A DNA stretch of 64,000 nucleotides from Rossellomorea sp. BNER (GTDB taxonomy: Bacteria > Bacillota > Bacilli > Bacillales > Bacillaceae_B): assembly GCA_024213275.1 (NCBI GenBank), contig JANAVG010000008.1, positions 161,392 to 225,391 on the forward strand. The letters run 5' to 3'. Below, piece after piece: positions 1 to 8,163 of the stretch. Each line of letters starts with the position of its first letter. The stretch's first letter is position 1. Below the pieces are notes generated by a model. That model did no database searches. It saw only the letters and a program-made list of their open reading frames with translations, and was not told where the DNA came from. The translations under genes were made by a program, and so were the position numbers.

Positions 1-2
1 CA

Positions 3-674
3 GATGTTGCCGCTTCTCTTCTTTACGGAGGATTATTCGGACTAATCGTATCTATCATTTTCTTCGCCATTCAAGTATCGAAAAAAGGTGTGGAAGGAAA
101 AGCCTTTGGTCCTGGCTTGATTGAAGGAGTAAAATCCATGCTTCCAGCTGTATATATCTTATTATTTGCATGGGTGATTGTAACCTTGATAGATTCACTT
201 GGAACAGGAGCCTACTTAGCTGGATTAGTAGAAAGCTCTAATCTTAATACTGGACTATTACCAGTTATCCTCTTTATTGTGGCAGGAATTATGGCGTTTT
301 CAACTGGTACATCATGGGGATCATTTGGAATTCTATTACCGATTGCTGGTGAAATTGCCGCCTCTACAGATGTATCTATTCTATTGCCTGCTATGGCTGC
401 TGTATTAGCGGGGTCTGTATTCGGAGATCATTGTTCACCAATTTCTGATACAACGATACTCTCTTCTACTGGAGCAGGAAGTAACCATATTGATCATGTT
501 GTCACTCAGCTACCTTATGCCATCACAGGAGCTGTCATTGCAGCAGCTGGGTTCTTAATTTTAGGATTAACTGGCAGCACACTTATTGGTTTGGCAGTAG
601 TCATACTCATTCTAGTTTTGTTTGCAGTATTTGGAAAGAGTAAGCAAGTACAATCACAATCTCATTCACAATAA
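3..674 (+). CDS. NhaC-family Na+/H+ antiporter, C-terminal part (5' end outside window)
   Basis: The reading frame is open from the first bases of the window, so the N-terminus lies outside it. The visible 223 residues are very hydrophobic with about six membrane segments. They contain the NhaC-family signature GDHCSPISDTT (around residue 141 of the visible part) followed by a conserved NHIDHV stretch. This family exchanges Na+ for H+, and some members exchange organic anions, across the cytoplasmic membrane. The long form of the family is usual for proteins with this signature. The tail is short and polar. A rho-independent terminator follows directly, so this is the last gene of its transcript. 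The substrate cannot be told from the sequence. Confidence 0.85.
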   Translation, partial: DVAASLLYGGLFGLIVSIIFFAIQVSKKGVEGKAFGPGLIEGVKSMLPAVYILLFAWVIVTLIDSLGTGAYLAGLVESSNLNTGLLPVILFIVAGIMAFSTGTSWGSFGILLPIAGEIAASTDVSILLPAMAAVLAGSVFGDHCSPISDTTILSSTGAGSNHIDHVVTQLPYAITGAVIAAAGFLILGLTGSTLIGLAVVILILVLFAVFGKSKQVQSQSHSQ

Positions 675-679
675 TTCTT

Positions 680-714
680 AAGACAGAGCCTTATTGGGGC
701 TTTGTCTTTTTTTT
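680..714 (+). terminator. Rho-independent terminator after the NhaC-family gene
   Basis: A GC-containing stem (AGACAGAGCC paired with GGCTTTGTCT, one G-T wobble) is followed by a run of T. It starts six bases after the stop codon of the antiporter gene. Confidence 0.85.
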
Positions 715-934
715 GTGGCTATTGGTTCAAAGACACAAACTTCCTTTATAACATAAAAAAACAAAACAATTGAAAATAGTTTATTTTGCTGTTTCTTGTA
801 CTTTTATTAAAAATTTATAGTGGAAAAATGTGTTTTACAGAACGTTTTTAAAACTTAATCAACCCCAATTTAATAAATCTGAAATATAGGGAAAATGTCC
901 TTATAAAATTAATTATTTAATTTTTAATAATACT

Positions 935-963
935 TTGACAATTGTCCTGGAAGTAGCTATACT
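935..963 (+). promoter_or_regulatory. Sigma-A promoter of the NSS symporter operon
   Basis: A consensus -35 box TTGACA (935-940) is separated by exactly 17 bp from TATACT (958-963). The predicted start near 970 gives a leader of about 68 nt before the symporter ATG. The remaining AT-rich DNA between 715 and 934 shows no gene. Confidence 0.8.
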
Positions 964-1037
964 ATGTTTAGATTATATCAATAATCTGAAAATACAAAAA
1001 GTTTCCACAACTAAGGAAATAATAGGGGGTTATAAAG

Positions 1038-2564
1038 ATGGAAGATCGTGCCCAATGGGGAACACGTGCTGGCTTTATTTTAGCTGCTGTCGGGTCTGCT
1101 ATCGGCTTGGGAAATATTTGGCGATTTCCTGCAGTAGCTTATGAAAATGGTGGAGGATCCTTTTTTATACCGTATCTTTTTGCATTACTAACGGCTGGAC
1201 TACCAATTCTCATTATGGAATTTACTATAGGTCATAAGTTTCGTGGTTCAGCGCCATTATCCTTCTTTAGAATGAATAAGAAAGCAGAGTGGATTGGTTG
1301 GTGGGGTGTATTTATTTCGTTTGTCATTTCCACTTACTATGCCGTCATTATTGCTTGGTCCATGAGATATAGCTTATTTTCTTTCAATTTAAACTGGGGA
1401 TCAGACCCAGAATCGTTCTTATTCAATGACTTTTTAAAATTAACAGTAACACCTGGTGAAACAGGTAGTCTTGTACCTGGTGTCTTAATCCCATTATTGA
1501 TTGTATGGGTTGTTACATTAGGAGTACTTTTTAAAGGGGTTAAGAAAGGAATTGAAAAGGCAAATAAAATATTCCTTCCAACCTTAGTAGTCTTATTCTT
1601 AATTGTTGTTATTCGTGCGGTAACACTACCTGGTGCATTAGATGGTTTAGACGCATTCTTCCAACCTAATTTTGAAGCGCTTAAATCGCCTTCGGTATGG
1701 GTAGCTGCGTATGGACATATATTCTTTAGTCTGTCTGTAGCATTTGCCATCATGATTACTTATTCAAGTTATCTTCCGAAGAAATCGGATATTACGAATA
1801 ATGCTTTTATAACAGCCTTTAGTAATTCAGGATTTGAATTATTAGCAGGTATCGGAGTATTTGCTGCATTAGGATTCATGGCTAACCAAGCAGGAGTACC
1901 AATTGATGAAGTAGTAGCAGGTGGAGTAGGGTTAGCATTTGTTGTCTTCCCGCAAATCATTAGTGAATTCCCAGCTCTAAATGGAGTATTCGGATTCTTA
2001 TTCTTTGCCTCACTAACTCTTGCAGGGCTAACTTCTTTAATTTCTATTTCTGAAACATATGTTGCTGGTATTTCAGAGAAGTTTGGAATCTCAAGGAATA
2101 AAGCAGTCTCTATTGGTGGAGGGGCTGCAGCAGTGATTTCACTGTTATTTGCCACTCAAGGTGGATTATTCTTCTTAGATGCTGCAGATTACTTTATTAA
2201 TCAGTTTGGAGTAGCATTTGTTGGGCTTATCGAGGTTGTTGCTGTTGCTTGGTTCTTACGTAAACTAAACACTCTTCAAACGCATGCAAATGAAATTTCA
2301 GATATTCGAATAGGTGGTTGGTGGAAAGCTTGTTTAGGAGTCATAACTCCAATTGTCCTTGGTTATATGATGTTTGGTCTTTTCAAGCAAAACCTTTTGA
2401 AAGAATTTGAAACGGAGACAGGTAACTATGAAGGCTATAGTGACAGTTTTATCCTTTATGGAGGCTGGTTTGTCGCAGGTTTTGCATTATTAGCAGGGCT
2501 TCTGATCGTCTTCAAACGCTGGCACTCAAAGTCAGATGATGAAAGCTATAAGGAGGTAGGCTAA
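1038..2564 (+). CDS. Neurotransmitter:sodium symporter (NSS) family amino-acid transporter, MetP-like
   Basis: This 508-residue protein has about 12 membrane segments and the NSS/LeuT sodium-binding signature at its N-terminus (SAIGLGNIWRFP, residues 20-31, then NGGGSF). NSS proteins import amino acids with Na+. The next gene, two bases on, encodes a 32-residue single-span protein of the MetS type. That pairing is known from the methionine/alanine importer MetPS of Corynebacterium, so methionine or alanine is the most likely substrate (inference). The start ATG is preceded by AGGGGG and by a consensus sigma-A promoter. A second NSS gene without a small partner lies at 52526-53869. Confidence 0.88.
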   Translation: MEDRAQWGTRAGFILAAVGSAIGLGNIWRFPAVAYENGGGSFFIPYLFALLTAGLPILIMEFTIGHKFRGSAPLSFFRMNKKAEWIGWWGVFISFVISTYYAVIIAWSMRYSLFSFNLNWGSDPESFLFNDFLKLTVTPGETGSLVPGVLIPLLIVWVVTLGVLFKGVKKGIEKANKIFLPTLVVLFLIVVIRAVTLPGALDGLDAFFQPNFEALKSPSVWVAAYGHIFFSLSVAFAIMITYSSYLPKKSDITNNAFITAFSNSGFELLAGIGVFAALGFMANQAGVPIDEVVAGGVGLAFVVFPQIISEFPALNGVFGFLFFASLTLAGLTSLISISETYVAGISEKFGISRNKAVSIGGGAAAVISLLFATQGGLFFLDAADYFINQFGVAFVGLIEVVAVAWFLRKLNTLQTHANEISDIRIGGWWKACLGVITPIVLGYMMFGLFKQNLLKEFETETGNYEGYSDSFILYGGWFVAGFALLAGLLIVFKRWHSKSDDESYKEVG

Positions 2565-2565
2565 T

Positions 2566-2664
2566 ATGTCTGGTGGTTCTATTTTCATGATGGTTCTCGG
2601 GATGGTCATCATCTGGGGTGGATTAGCAGCAAGTATAGCTAATGCCGTTAAAAAATCTAAATAG
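2566..2664 (+). CDS. MetS-like small subunit of the NSS symporter (32 aa)
   Basis: This short gene starts one base after the symporter stop codon, with AGGAGG-like bases inside the end of the upstream gene as its ribosome binding site. The product has 32 residues: MSGG, one hydrophobic helix (about residues 5-27, containing WGGL) and a basic AVKKSK tail. That is the form of the methionine/alanine importer small subunit family, which is needed for activity of its large partner in Corynebacterium. Placement, spacing and a terminator right behind it make this a two-gene operon. It is short enough to be missed by routine gene calling. The family assignment is by resemblance. Confidence 0.8.
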   Translation: MSGGSIFMMVLGMVIIWGGLAASIANAVKKSK

Positions 2665-2666
2665 AT

Positions 2667-2707
2667 AAAAAGGGATGCCCAATTGATAAAGGGCGTCCCT
2701 TTTTATC
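2667..2707. terminator. Bidirectional terminator between metS-like gene and lytH
   Basis: AAAAAGGGATGCCC pairs with GGGCGTCCCTTTTT around a ten-base loop, with A and T runs on the two sides. It can end both the plus-strand symporter operon and the minus-strand lytH gene, whose stop codon lies inside it. Confidence 0.85.
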
Positions 2708-3695
2708 TATTTTTTCTATCTTGCCTTTCCCATATTTTCAAGTAAGGATACGGATCAAAAGACCATTCCGTTCTTCCATTGTCCTTATACATACCATAAT
2801 GAAGATGGGGAGGGAATTTTCCCGAAGTTCCTGGGGGACCGTAACCCGAACTTCCGACTCCACCAATTTGCATTCCTGGTTCTACGGTTTGACCAAGTTT
2901 TAATTCTTTACTGAATCCGCTTAAGTGAGCAAAATAATGATAAGTATTGTTGATATCTCTTATTCCAATTCGCCATCCACCGAAACGATTCCATCCTTTC
3001 ATTTCAACTATACCGTAGCAGGTTGATCGAACAGGGACGCCATAATCTGCAAATATATCTGTTCCCTCATGGATTCTTCTTCCACCCCAGCCACGCGCAT
3101 CTCCCCAAGTGTTGTTGTAACTAAAGTTGAAACGTAATGGCAGGGGAAAGGTTTTCTGGTTGAGATCTAATTTCCCGTATGTTTTATATAATTTTGCTTT
3201 TCCCATGATGATACTAACGGTTTTATCTCGTTTGTAATGCTTCCATAGAGCAATACGGAAGTTATCATCATATACTCCGAATTGTAAAAGGTAGTCTGCG
3301 AAAGTAGCTAAGATGTCTTCATCATTCATCCGATCTGCTTTCCCATCGCCATTTCCATCTTTCCCAATCCCATTAAATAACGTAATAGAAGCCTTATTTT
3401 GGTCATTCTGATTAGGGTTTTCCATTCCGCTCCATTCCTCAGGTGTGAAATGAATTGAAATAACGCCTTTTGGTTCGGGAATGTCTTTTCTCGACAAGCG
3501 TAAACTTCTCTCATATTGATCAACAGCTGCAAGGTAATACCATGGTATTTGTGTAGCTGCCTCCATCTTTTGAAATAACTCCATCCGTTTTTTTAACATT
3601 TCTTCGTCTGAAATCTTTTGATCCGCAAATATAGGTGAAGGTTTTATAATTATAGCGATTAATAAGCAAAGTATGAAAAACCACTTTTTAAACAA
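2703..3695 (-). CDS. lytH: Sporulation L-Ala-D-Glu endopeptidase LytH (M23 metallopeptidase)
   Basis: The protein has 330 residues with a signal peptide (cleavage expected after PIFA near residue 24), a helical middle region, and a C-terminal M23/LytM domain. The zinc-binding pattern is present: HxxxD at residues 209-213 (HEGTD) and HxH at 297-299 (HLH). LytH of B. subtilis cuts the L-Ala-D-Glu link in spore peptidoglycan, leaving single L-alanine side chains in the cortex. It is made in the mother cell under sigma-K. Position next to lipA matches B. subtilis lytH (yunA), and length is close to that protein. Translation starts at a TTG preceded by AAAGGATG. No convincing sigma-K promoter was found by eye. 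Confidence 0.85.
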   Translation of the reverse strand: MFKKWFFILCLLIAIIIKPSPIFADQKISDEEMLKKRMELFQKMEAATQIPWYYLAAVDQYERSLRLSRKDIPEPKGVISIHFTPEEWSGMENPNQNDQNKASITLFNGIGKDGNGDGKADRMNDEDILATFADYLLQFGVYDDNFRIALWKHYKRDKTVSIIMGKAKLYKTYGKLDLNQKTFPLPLRFNFSYNNTWGDARGWGGRRIHEGTDIFADYGVPVRSTCYGIVEMKGWNRFGGWRIGIRDINNTYHYFAHLSGFSKELKLGQTVEPGMQIGGVGSSGYGPPGTSGKFPPHLHYGMYKDNGRTEWSFDPYPYLKIWERQDRKNR

Positions 3696-3965
3696 ATGCT
3701 ATCATCCTTTCAAGAAGACCTATCATTATTTTGTGACGGCATCGAAAATTCATTAATATCAATAAATGGAAATAATTTTGGCAAAATTGAATGCTTGTTT
3801 TCAATTTTTTAGTATGATAAAGTGACTAGAGAAGTTTTTTTGAAGATCAAGGACTATTTACATAGAAATGCATATAGATTCCTCCATGAACCATAAAGGA
3901 ACTGGGATGAAAGCGTTTCACTCTATTTGCTTTACAAATGAAAATCAAGGAATGGAGATGAAATT

Positions 3966-4883
3966 ATGAGTAAAAAAGACGAACATATTCGTAAGCCGGA
4001 TTGGCTCAAAATAAAACTCAATACAAATGATAATTATATGGGCCTTAAGAAAATGATGCGTGAAAACAATCTTCACACGGTTTGTGAAGAAGCAAGATGC
4101 CCTAATATTCATGAGTGCTGGGGTACGAGAAGAACAGCTACCTTTATGATTCTCGGAGATGTTTGTACGAGAGCGTGTCGTTTCTGTGCAGTAAAAACTG
4201 GGCTTCCTAATGAGTTAGACTTGAAAGAGCCTGAACGTGTGGCGGATTCCGTTCAACTTATGAATTTAAAACATGTTGTTGTTACTGCCGTTGCGCGTGA
4301 CGATTTAAAAGATGGGGGATCTCAAGTATTTGCCGAGACTGTTCGTGCGATCCGCCGTAAAAATCCATTTACAACGATTGAAGTCCTACCTTCTGATATG
4401 GGAGGGGTTTTTGATAACATTAAAACCTTGATGGATGCTAAACCTGATATCATGAACTACAATGTTGAAACTGTACGTAGATTGACTCCTAGAGTTCGTG
4501 CCCGTGCTACGTATGATCGTACACTGGAGTTCTTAAGTCGTGCTAAAGATCTGCAACCTGAGATCCCAACGAAGTCAAGTATCATGGTTGGATTAGGTGA
4601 AACAAAAGAAGAGATCATTGAAACAATGGATGACCTTCGTGCAAGTAAAGTCGATATTATGGCCATTGGTCAATATTTACAACCAACGAAAAAACATTTA
4701 AAAGTACAAAAGTACTATCATCCAGATGAATTTGCTGAATTGAGAAAGATTGCCATTGAAAAAGGCTTCAGCCATTGTGAAGCAGGCCCGCTTGTGCGCT
4801 CTTCTTATCATGCAGATGAACAAGTAAATGCAGCAGCGAAAGCAAAACAAGCTGAAGGTGAAAAAGAAGCTCAAAACGCATAA
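3966..4883 (+). CDS. lipA: Lipoyl synthase LipA
   Basis: Lipoyl synthase is a radical-SAM enzyme that inserts two sulfur atoms into protein-bound octanoyl groups to make lipoyl cofactors for pyruvate and related dehydrogenases. All diagnostic motifs are present in the 305 residues: the auxiliary cluster CX4CX5C ([12 protein letters not shown]), the radical-SAM CX3CX2C (CTRACRFC) and the C-terminal RSSYHA element that ligates the auxiliary cluster. An ATG start follows GGAATGGAGATG. It is transcribed alone, divergent from lytH, with its own terminator. The C-terminal tail is Ala/Lys/Glu-rich and beyond the conserved core. Confidence 0.97.
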   Translation: MSKKDEHIRKPDWLKIKLNTNDNYMGLKKMMRENNLHTVCEEARCPNIHECWGTRRTATFMILGDVCTRACRFCAVKTGLPNELDLKEPERVADSVQLMNLKHVVVTAVARDDLKDGGSQVFAETVRAIRRKNPFTTIEVLPSDMGGVFDNIKTLMDAKPDIMNYNVETVRRLTPRVRARATYDRTLEFLSRAKDLQPEIPTKSSIMVGLGETKEEIIETMDDLRASKVDIMAIGQYLQPTKKHLKVQKYYHPDEFAELRKIAIEKGFSHCEAGPLVRSSYHADEQVNAAAKAKQAEGEKEAQNA

Positions 4884-4924
4884 TAAGGACTTTCAACTAG
4901 AGTGGAGTTACACCAATCAATAGG

Positions 4925-4967
4925 AAGGACTAATCTAAGGGATATACCTTTGGATTAGTCCTTTTTT
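4925..4967 (+). terminator. Terminator of lipA
   Basis: AAGGACTAATC pairs with GATTAGTCCTT and is followed by a T run. The loop itself can form a small AAGG/CCTT stem. Confidence 0.88.
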
Positions 4968-5010
4968 AGAACAGATGCTTTCGTTTCTCTAGCAGGATTG
5001 ACAGATTTAT

Positions 5011-5715
5011 CTAGTCTCCAGTAGTATCGTTTCGTTTCTGACGATTGGTGCCGTGAACATCATCGTCTTGTAATTCATATTTATCCCCAATCATTTCACC
5101 ATTCGGGTTTTCGCCAGCATCAACATTCCTACCTTGTGGTGAGCTCTCGAGCATTAAGTCAATTGTATCACCAATGGCAGTGCCTGCATTATCTACATTT
5201 GTACCCATTGAAGCAAGATTTTCGACATCTCTCATTAGAGCGGGATCATCTGTTACATAGACATGGTACCAACGCGGTACAACGGACAATGCCGTTTTCT
5301 TAACTTGATCGGCTACTTCAAAGCGGGCCTTTTCATCTTTTTCACCCGTTTTATAGGAGATAAGTACCTCTTCACCTGTAACAAGAGTTGCACAATCATC
5401 TACTTTAGGTAGAGAAACACTCATCTTACTTATTGAATCTGCTACTTTCTCACGGTCAAGTGTGTACATATTTTCGGTTGATATGTTTTCTCCCATTATC
5501 GGGCTTTTTTGATGACGAACATAGCCAAATCGTCTTGAACGGTCTTGTCCATTTGTATCATTTTCATTATTATAAAGCTCTTCTCGGTCACTCACGTTAA
5601 TCGTGTTTCCATTGTCATGGAATAATTCCCCTGTCGCTGCATCATTGATATTACAGCCGGAACTGATTATCGTTAGACCGATTACACTTAATGTTAGAAT
5701 TGATTTATTCAACAT
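5011..5715 (-). CDS. yutC: YutC, YhcN/YlaJ-type sporulation lipoprotein
   Basis: The product is a 234-residue lipoprotein: a hydrophobic signal ending in the lipobox ISSGC with the lipidated Cys at position 21. The mature part contains the YhcN/YlaJ-type domain (segment with ADSISKMSVSLPKVDDCATLVTGEE and the following beta-alpha pattern). Family members such as YhcN are made in the forespore and sit in the inner spore membrane. The order lipA-yutC-yutD matches B. subtilis. I chose the ATG at 5715 because it follows GAGGGGGTG with good spacing. A further in-frame start upstream would add ten residues before the signal peptide. The Asn/Asp-rich C-terminus is probably disordered. Confidence 0.8.
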   Translation of the reverse strand: MLNKSILTLSVIGLTIISSGCNINDAATGELFHDNGNTINVSDREELYNNENDTNGQDRSRRFGYVRHQKSPIMGENISTENMYTLDREKVADSISKMSVSLPKVDDCATLVTGEEVLISYKTGEKDEKARFEVADQVKKTALSVVPRWYHVYVTDDPALMRDVENLASMGTNVDNAGTAIGDTIDLMLESSPQGRNVDAGENPNGEMIGDKYELQDDDVHGTNRQKRNDTTGD

Positions 5716-5825
5716 AAACACCCCCTCTTTTTTTAGAATGACCACTATTTTTACATTTCCTCTTAGTAATTAATGGGCAATCAGTTATAATTTATAGTAA
5801 GGATGAAAGAAAGCAGGTGAAGTAA

Positions 5826-6101
5826 ATGATCACGATTGGTCAAGTTCAGTATGAAATAATGGAAGAGTTTAGAGAAGGATTTAATGAAGAGGCATTTTCT
5901 GGCCGTTATAGCGATATATTGACAAAGTATGATTATATTTTAGGCGATTGGGGTTATGGGCAATTGCGTTTGAAAGGGTTCTTTGATGATCAAAATCCTA
6001 AATCAACTTTCGATTCGAAGATCAGTACCGTGAAAGATTATCTTTATGAATACTGTAATTTTGGGTGTGCCTACTTCATTCTGAAAAAAGTTTCAAAATA
6101 A
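5826..6101 (+). CDS. yutD: YutD family protein, unknown function
   Basis: This 91-residue soluble protein matches the YutD family of Firmicutes. Conserved features seen include the N-terminal YEIMEEFREGFNEEAF segment and the central DYILGDWGYGQLRLKGF motif, followed by a Cys-containing C-terminus (EYCNFGCAYF). Its function is not known. It is divergent from yutC, with about 110 bp between the two start codons, as in B. subtilis. The ATG is preceded by AGCAGGTGAAG. Its transcript probably ends at the family 3 hairpin just downstream. Confidence 0.85.
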   Translation: MITIGQVQYEIMEEFREGFNEEAFSGRYSDILTKYDYILGDWGYGQLRLKGFFDDQNPKSTFDSKISTVKDYLYEYCNFGCAYFILKKVSK

Positions 6102-6128
6102 ATGAGGCTTTAGTGCTTTAAACTGTTC

Positions 6129-6172
6129 GAGAACCGTCCCTCAGCACTTAAAAGTGGTGAAGGACGGTTCTC
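6129..6172. repeat. Family 3 hairpin repeat, copy 1
   Basis: GAGAACCGTCC at the left pairs with GGACGGTTCTC at the right, with TCA/TGA and CAC/GTG pairing further in. The core is shared with hairpins at 32263-32348 and 51591-51646. It lies 28 bp after yutD and may act as its terminator, although only a short T run follows. Confidence 0.8.
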
Positions 6173-6214
6173 TTTATAGTGGGGAATGAAAGGTTTTTTT
6201 AAAGAAAGTAAAAA

Positions 6215-6250
6215 TGTTTGTCAGGCCTGTTCGAGGCGCTTCCGCTTTTC
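6215..6250 (-). repeat. Family 1 repeat, tail fragment
   Basis: A fragment reading TGTTCGAGGCGCTTCCGCTTTTC on the plus strand in two pieces shared with larger copies at 8052-8163 and 12771-13172. It abuts the stop codon of the minus-strand gene at 6251 without any gap. Confidence 0.75.
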
Positions 6251-6517
6251 TTATACAATTTCATTTAGGAATGAGCGCAATTCATCGCCTTCTTCATTTG
6301 TTAATTTAAAGATGCTTTCCAAGTAGCCTTCTTCTTCAAGGTCGTCGCGGCCAATAATGGCAAATCGATTTCCTTGTAAATCTAATACTAAATGTTTCCC
6401 ATAATATCGATCTGTCTGAACAACAGCTAAATCGAATCGTTGTTGCTCCCCCATAAAACTTACAAAACGAGTGCGTGTATTCTCGATATCATCGTACAAA
6501 AAAAATGTTTCAGTCAT
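6251..6517 (-). CDS. DUF3055 family protein
   Basis: A small acidic protein of 88 residues resembling the DUF3055 family of Bacillus and Staphylococcus, of unknown function. It begins MTETFFLYDD and carries the family-like segments TRTRFVSFMGEQQRFDLAV and GNRFAIIGRDDL. The start at 6517 follows GGAGGAG with ideal spacing. A longer reading from 6595 lacks such a site. It is a single minus-strand gene between yutD and yutE, and a family 1 repeat fragment begins right at its stop codon. Confidence 0.8.
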   Translation of the reverse strand: MTETFFLYDDIENTRTRFVSFMGEQQRFDLAVVQTDRYYGKHLVLDLQGNRFAIIGRDDLEEEGYLESIFKLTNEEGDELRSFLNEIV

Positions 6518-6687
6518 TATGTCTCCTCCATAGTAAGGTATGTTTTGGGAATCCTTGAAAAATGAATATTGCCTTAATATAATTTCTGTATTCATTTAAG
6601 TGTAGCAGGAGGACCTCATTCTTTCAAAACTTGATCGCCATTATGATAAAATAGATATTGAATGAATTTGAGTTGAGGTGTTAAAAC

Positions 6688-7125
6688 GTGTATTTTGTGG
6701 ACAGAGAAAAAATAGAAAAAACATTACAATATATGGAACAACAGTTGTACTTGTTAGAAGAAAGAAACCAATGGATTTCACCTGTTGAAAAATTAGCCTT
6801 AGAAAGAATCGGACATGTCGTCATTGAATCAATTTTGGATGTAGGGAATAGTATGATTGATGGTTTTATAATGAGAGATCCAGGAAGCTATGAGGACATT
6901 ATTGACATACTCTTAGATGAAAAAGTCATCACCGAGGAAATGAGCACAAATCTTAAGACAGTCATCAATCTACGCAAGATCCTTGTACAAGAGTACATTC
7001 TAATCGAAGGTAAAGTTGTGGAGGAAACGCTTCAGGGTCAGTTAGGAATTTTGAAGTTGTTTCCGGAAAAAGTAAGAACGTACTTACACGACGAGTTAGG
7101 GCCCGTTTCAGCCTTTAAAAACTAG
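6688..7125 (+). CDS. yutE: YutE, HepT-like DUF86 protein without antitoxin partner
   Basis: This 145-residue helical protein belongs to the DUF86/HepT fold (MNT-HepT toxin-antitoxin RNases), recognised by the central ALERIGHVVIESILDVGN and DPGSYEDIID segments. HepT toxins need an R-X4-6-H-X-Y motif. The equivalent here is R96-KILV-Q101-E-Y103, with Gln in place of the catalytic His. No MNT nucleotidyltransferase lies beside it. It is the YutE of B. subtilis by position and is probably a domesticated, non-RNase member (inference). The GTG start follows GAGGTG at 7-bp spacing, and yutF follows 27 bp on, probably in one transcript. Confidence 0.8.
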   Translation: MYFVDREKIEKTLQYMEQQLYLLEERNQWISPVEKLALERIGHVVIESILDVGNSMIDGFIMRDPGSYEDIIDILLDEKVITEEMSTNLKTVINLRKILVQEYILIEGKVVEETLQGQLGILKLFPEKVRTYLHDELGPVSAFKN

Positions 7126-7152
7126 ACATCAAAGTAATTACAGGAGGTTAAT

Positions 7153-7917
7153 ATGAAGGAGTACAAAGGTTATTTAATTGATTTAGATGGAACGATGTAT
7201 AGAGGGAAAGAAAAAATTGAAGCTGCGGGGGACTTCGTACATCGCTTAAAGGCAAAAGGGCTTCCATATTTATTTGTTACTAATAATTCATCTCGCAGAC
7301 CTGATCAAGTGGCTCAGAAGCTAGCTGAGTTTGATATTCCGGCTGAACCCCATCAAGTGTTCACCACTTCAATGGCGACAGCTAACTTTATTTCTGAAAA
7401 GAAGCCAAATGCAACCGCTTATGTCATCGGGGAGGAGGGGATTCAAAATGCCCTCCAAGAAAAAGGGATTGTTCTAGTCGAAGATCAACCGGATTTCGTT
7501 GTCGTAGGACTTGATCGTTCGATAAATTACGAAAAACTAGCTCTTGGATGTTTGGGAGTCCGAAATGGAGCAACCTTCATTTCTACAAATGGAGACATTG
7601 CGATCCCTACAGAAAGAGGTTTGTTACCGGGTAATGGCTCTTTAACTTCAGTTATCACAGTTTCTACGCAAACGAATCCAATTTTTATAGGGAAACCTGA
7701 ATCGATTATTATGGAACAGGCGCAAGCTGTTCTCGGCGTCCCAAAAGAAGAAACGTTAATGGTTGGAGATAACTATGATACCGATATTCTTGCTGGAATT
7801 AATGCAGGGCTAGACACACTATTAGTCCATACAGGAGTAACAACTGTTGAGCACTTGCAAAACAAAAAAATCCAGCCTACTTACACGATTTCTTCTTTAG
7901 ATGACTGGATGATTTAA
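7153..7917 (+). CDS. yutF: YutF, NagD-like HAD phosphatase
   Basis: A 254-residue HAD-superfamily phosphatase of the NagD/p-nitrophenylphosphatase branch. Motif I is DLDGTMY (residues 10-16), motif II lies in FVTNNSS, the motif III lysine is in IGKPESI, and motif IV is GDNYDTDI. The large cap domain between motifs II and III is typical of NagD. Substrates of YutF are not firmly known, and nucleotide or sugar phosphates are usual for the family. An AGGAGG ribosome binding site precedes the ATG. A strong terminator follows. Confidence 0.88.
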   Translation: MKEYKGYLIDLDGTMYRGKEKIEAAGDFVHRLKAKGLPYLFVTNNSSRRPDQVAQKLAEFDIPAEPHQVFTTSMATANFISEKKPNATAYVIGEEGIQNALQEKGIVLVEDQPDFVVVGLDRSINYEKLALGCLGVRNGATFISTNGDIAIPTERGLLPGNGSLTSVITVSTQTNPIFIGKPESIIMEQAQAVLGVPKEETLMVGDNYDTDILAGINAGLDTLLVHTGVTTVEHLQNKKIQPTYTISSLDDWMI

Positions 7918-7921
7918 TGAG

Positions 7922-7986
7922 AAAGTCCGATCCCTTAGACTAATCCTGAGATTTTAGGTGATGTCTTTTGGGATCGAACTTTTTTA
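7922..7986 (+). terminator. Terminator of yutE-yutF
   Basis: AAGTCCGATCCC pairs with GGGATCGAACTT across a loop of about 37 bases and ends in a T run. Confidence 0.75.
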
Positions 7987-8051
7987 ACAGGTAATAGATT
8001 TTAAACGTTTTGGATTGTTTAAGGTAGAAACCTATATCAGAGGCAAGTGTA

Positions 8052-8163
8052 AGCGCCTAGCTCCTCATGACATAAGCCAAGCCACCAAGGAAGGGAAAAG
8101 GCACCCATCCTTAGTGACTCGCTTTATACAAGGCGTAAGCTGTTCGAAGCGCTTCCGCTTTTC
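8052..8163 (-). repeat. Family 1 repeat, degenerate full module
   Basis: The segment starts AGCGCCTAGCTCCTC, passes through a degraded AAGCCAAGCCACC hairpin and ends GCGCTTCCGCTTTTC, like the 126-bp modules at 12921-13172. It abuts the stop codon of minus-strand yutG. The central hairpin arms match less well than in other copies, so this looks like an old copy. Weak open frames across it are not genes. Confidence 0.8.

Noticed and set aside
675-934. Riboswitch or T-box leader before the NSS symporter
   Set aside because: The promoter at 935-963 leaves only about 68 nt of leader, and no conserved T-box or riboswitch motif is visible.
935-1144. Short plus-strand frame overlapping the start of the NSS symporter
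   Set aside because: It covers the promoter and runs out of frame into the symporter gene. No ribosome binding site.
3908-3920. TGAAAGCGTTTCA upstream of lipA, resembling a cre site
   Set aside because: The symmetric core is one base shorter than the CcpA consensus, and lipA is not a usual CcpA target.
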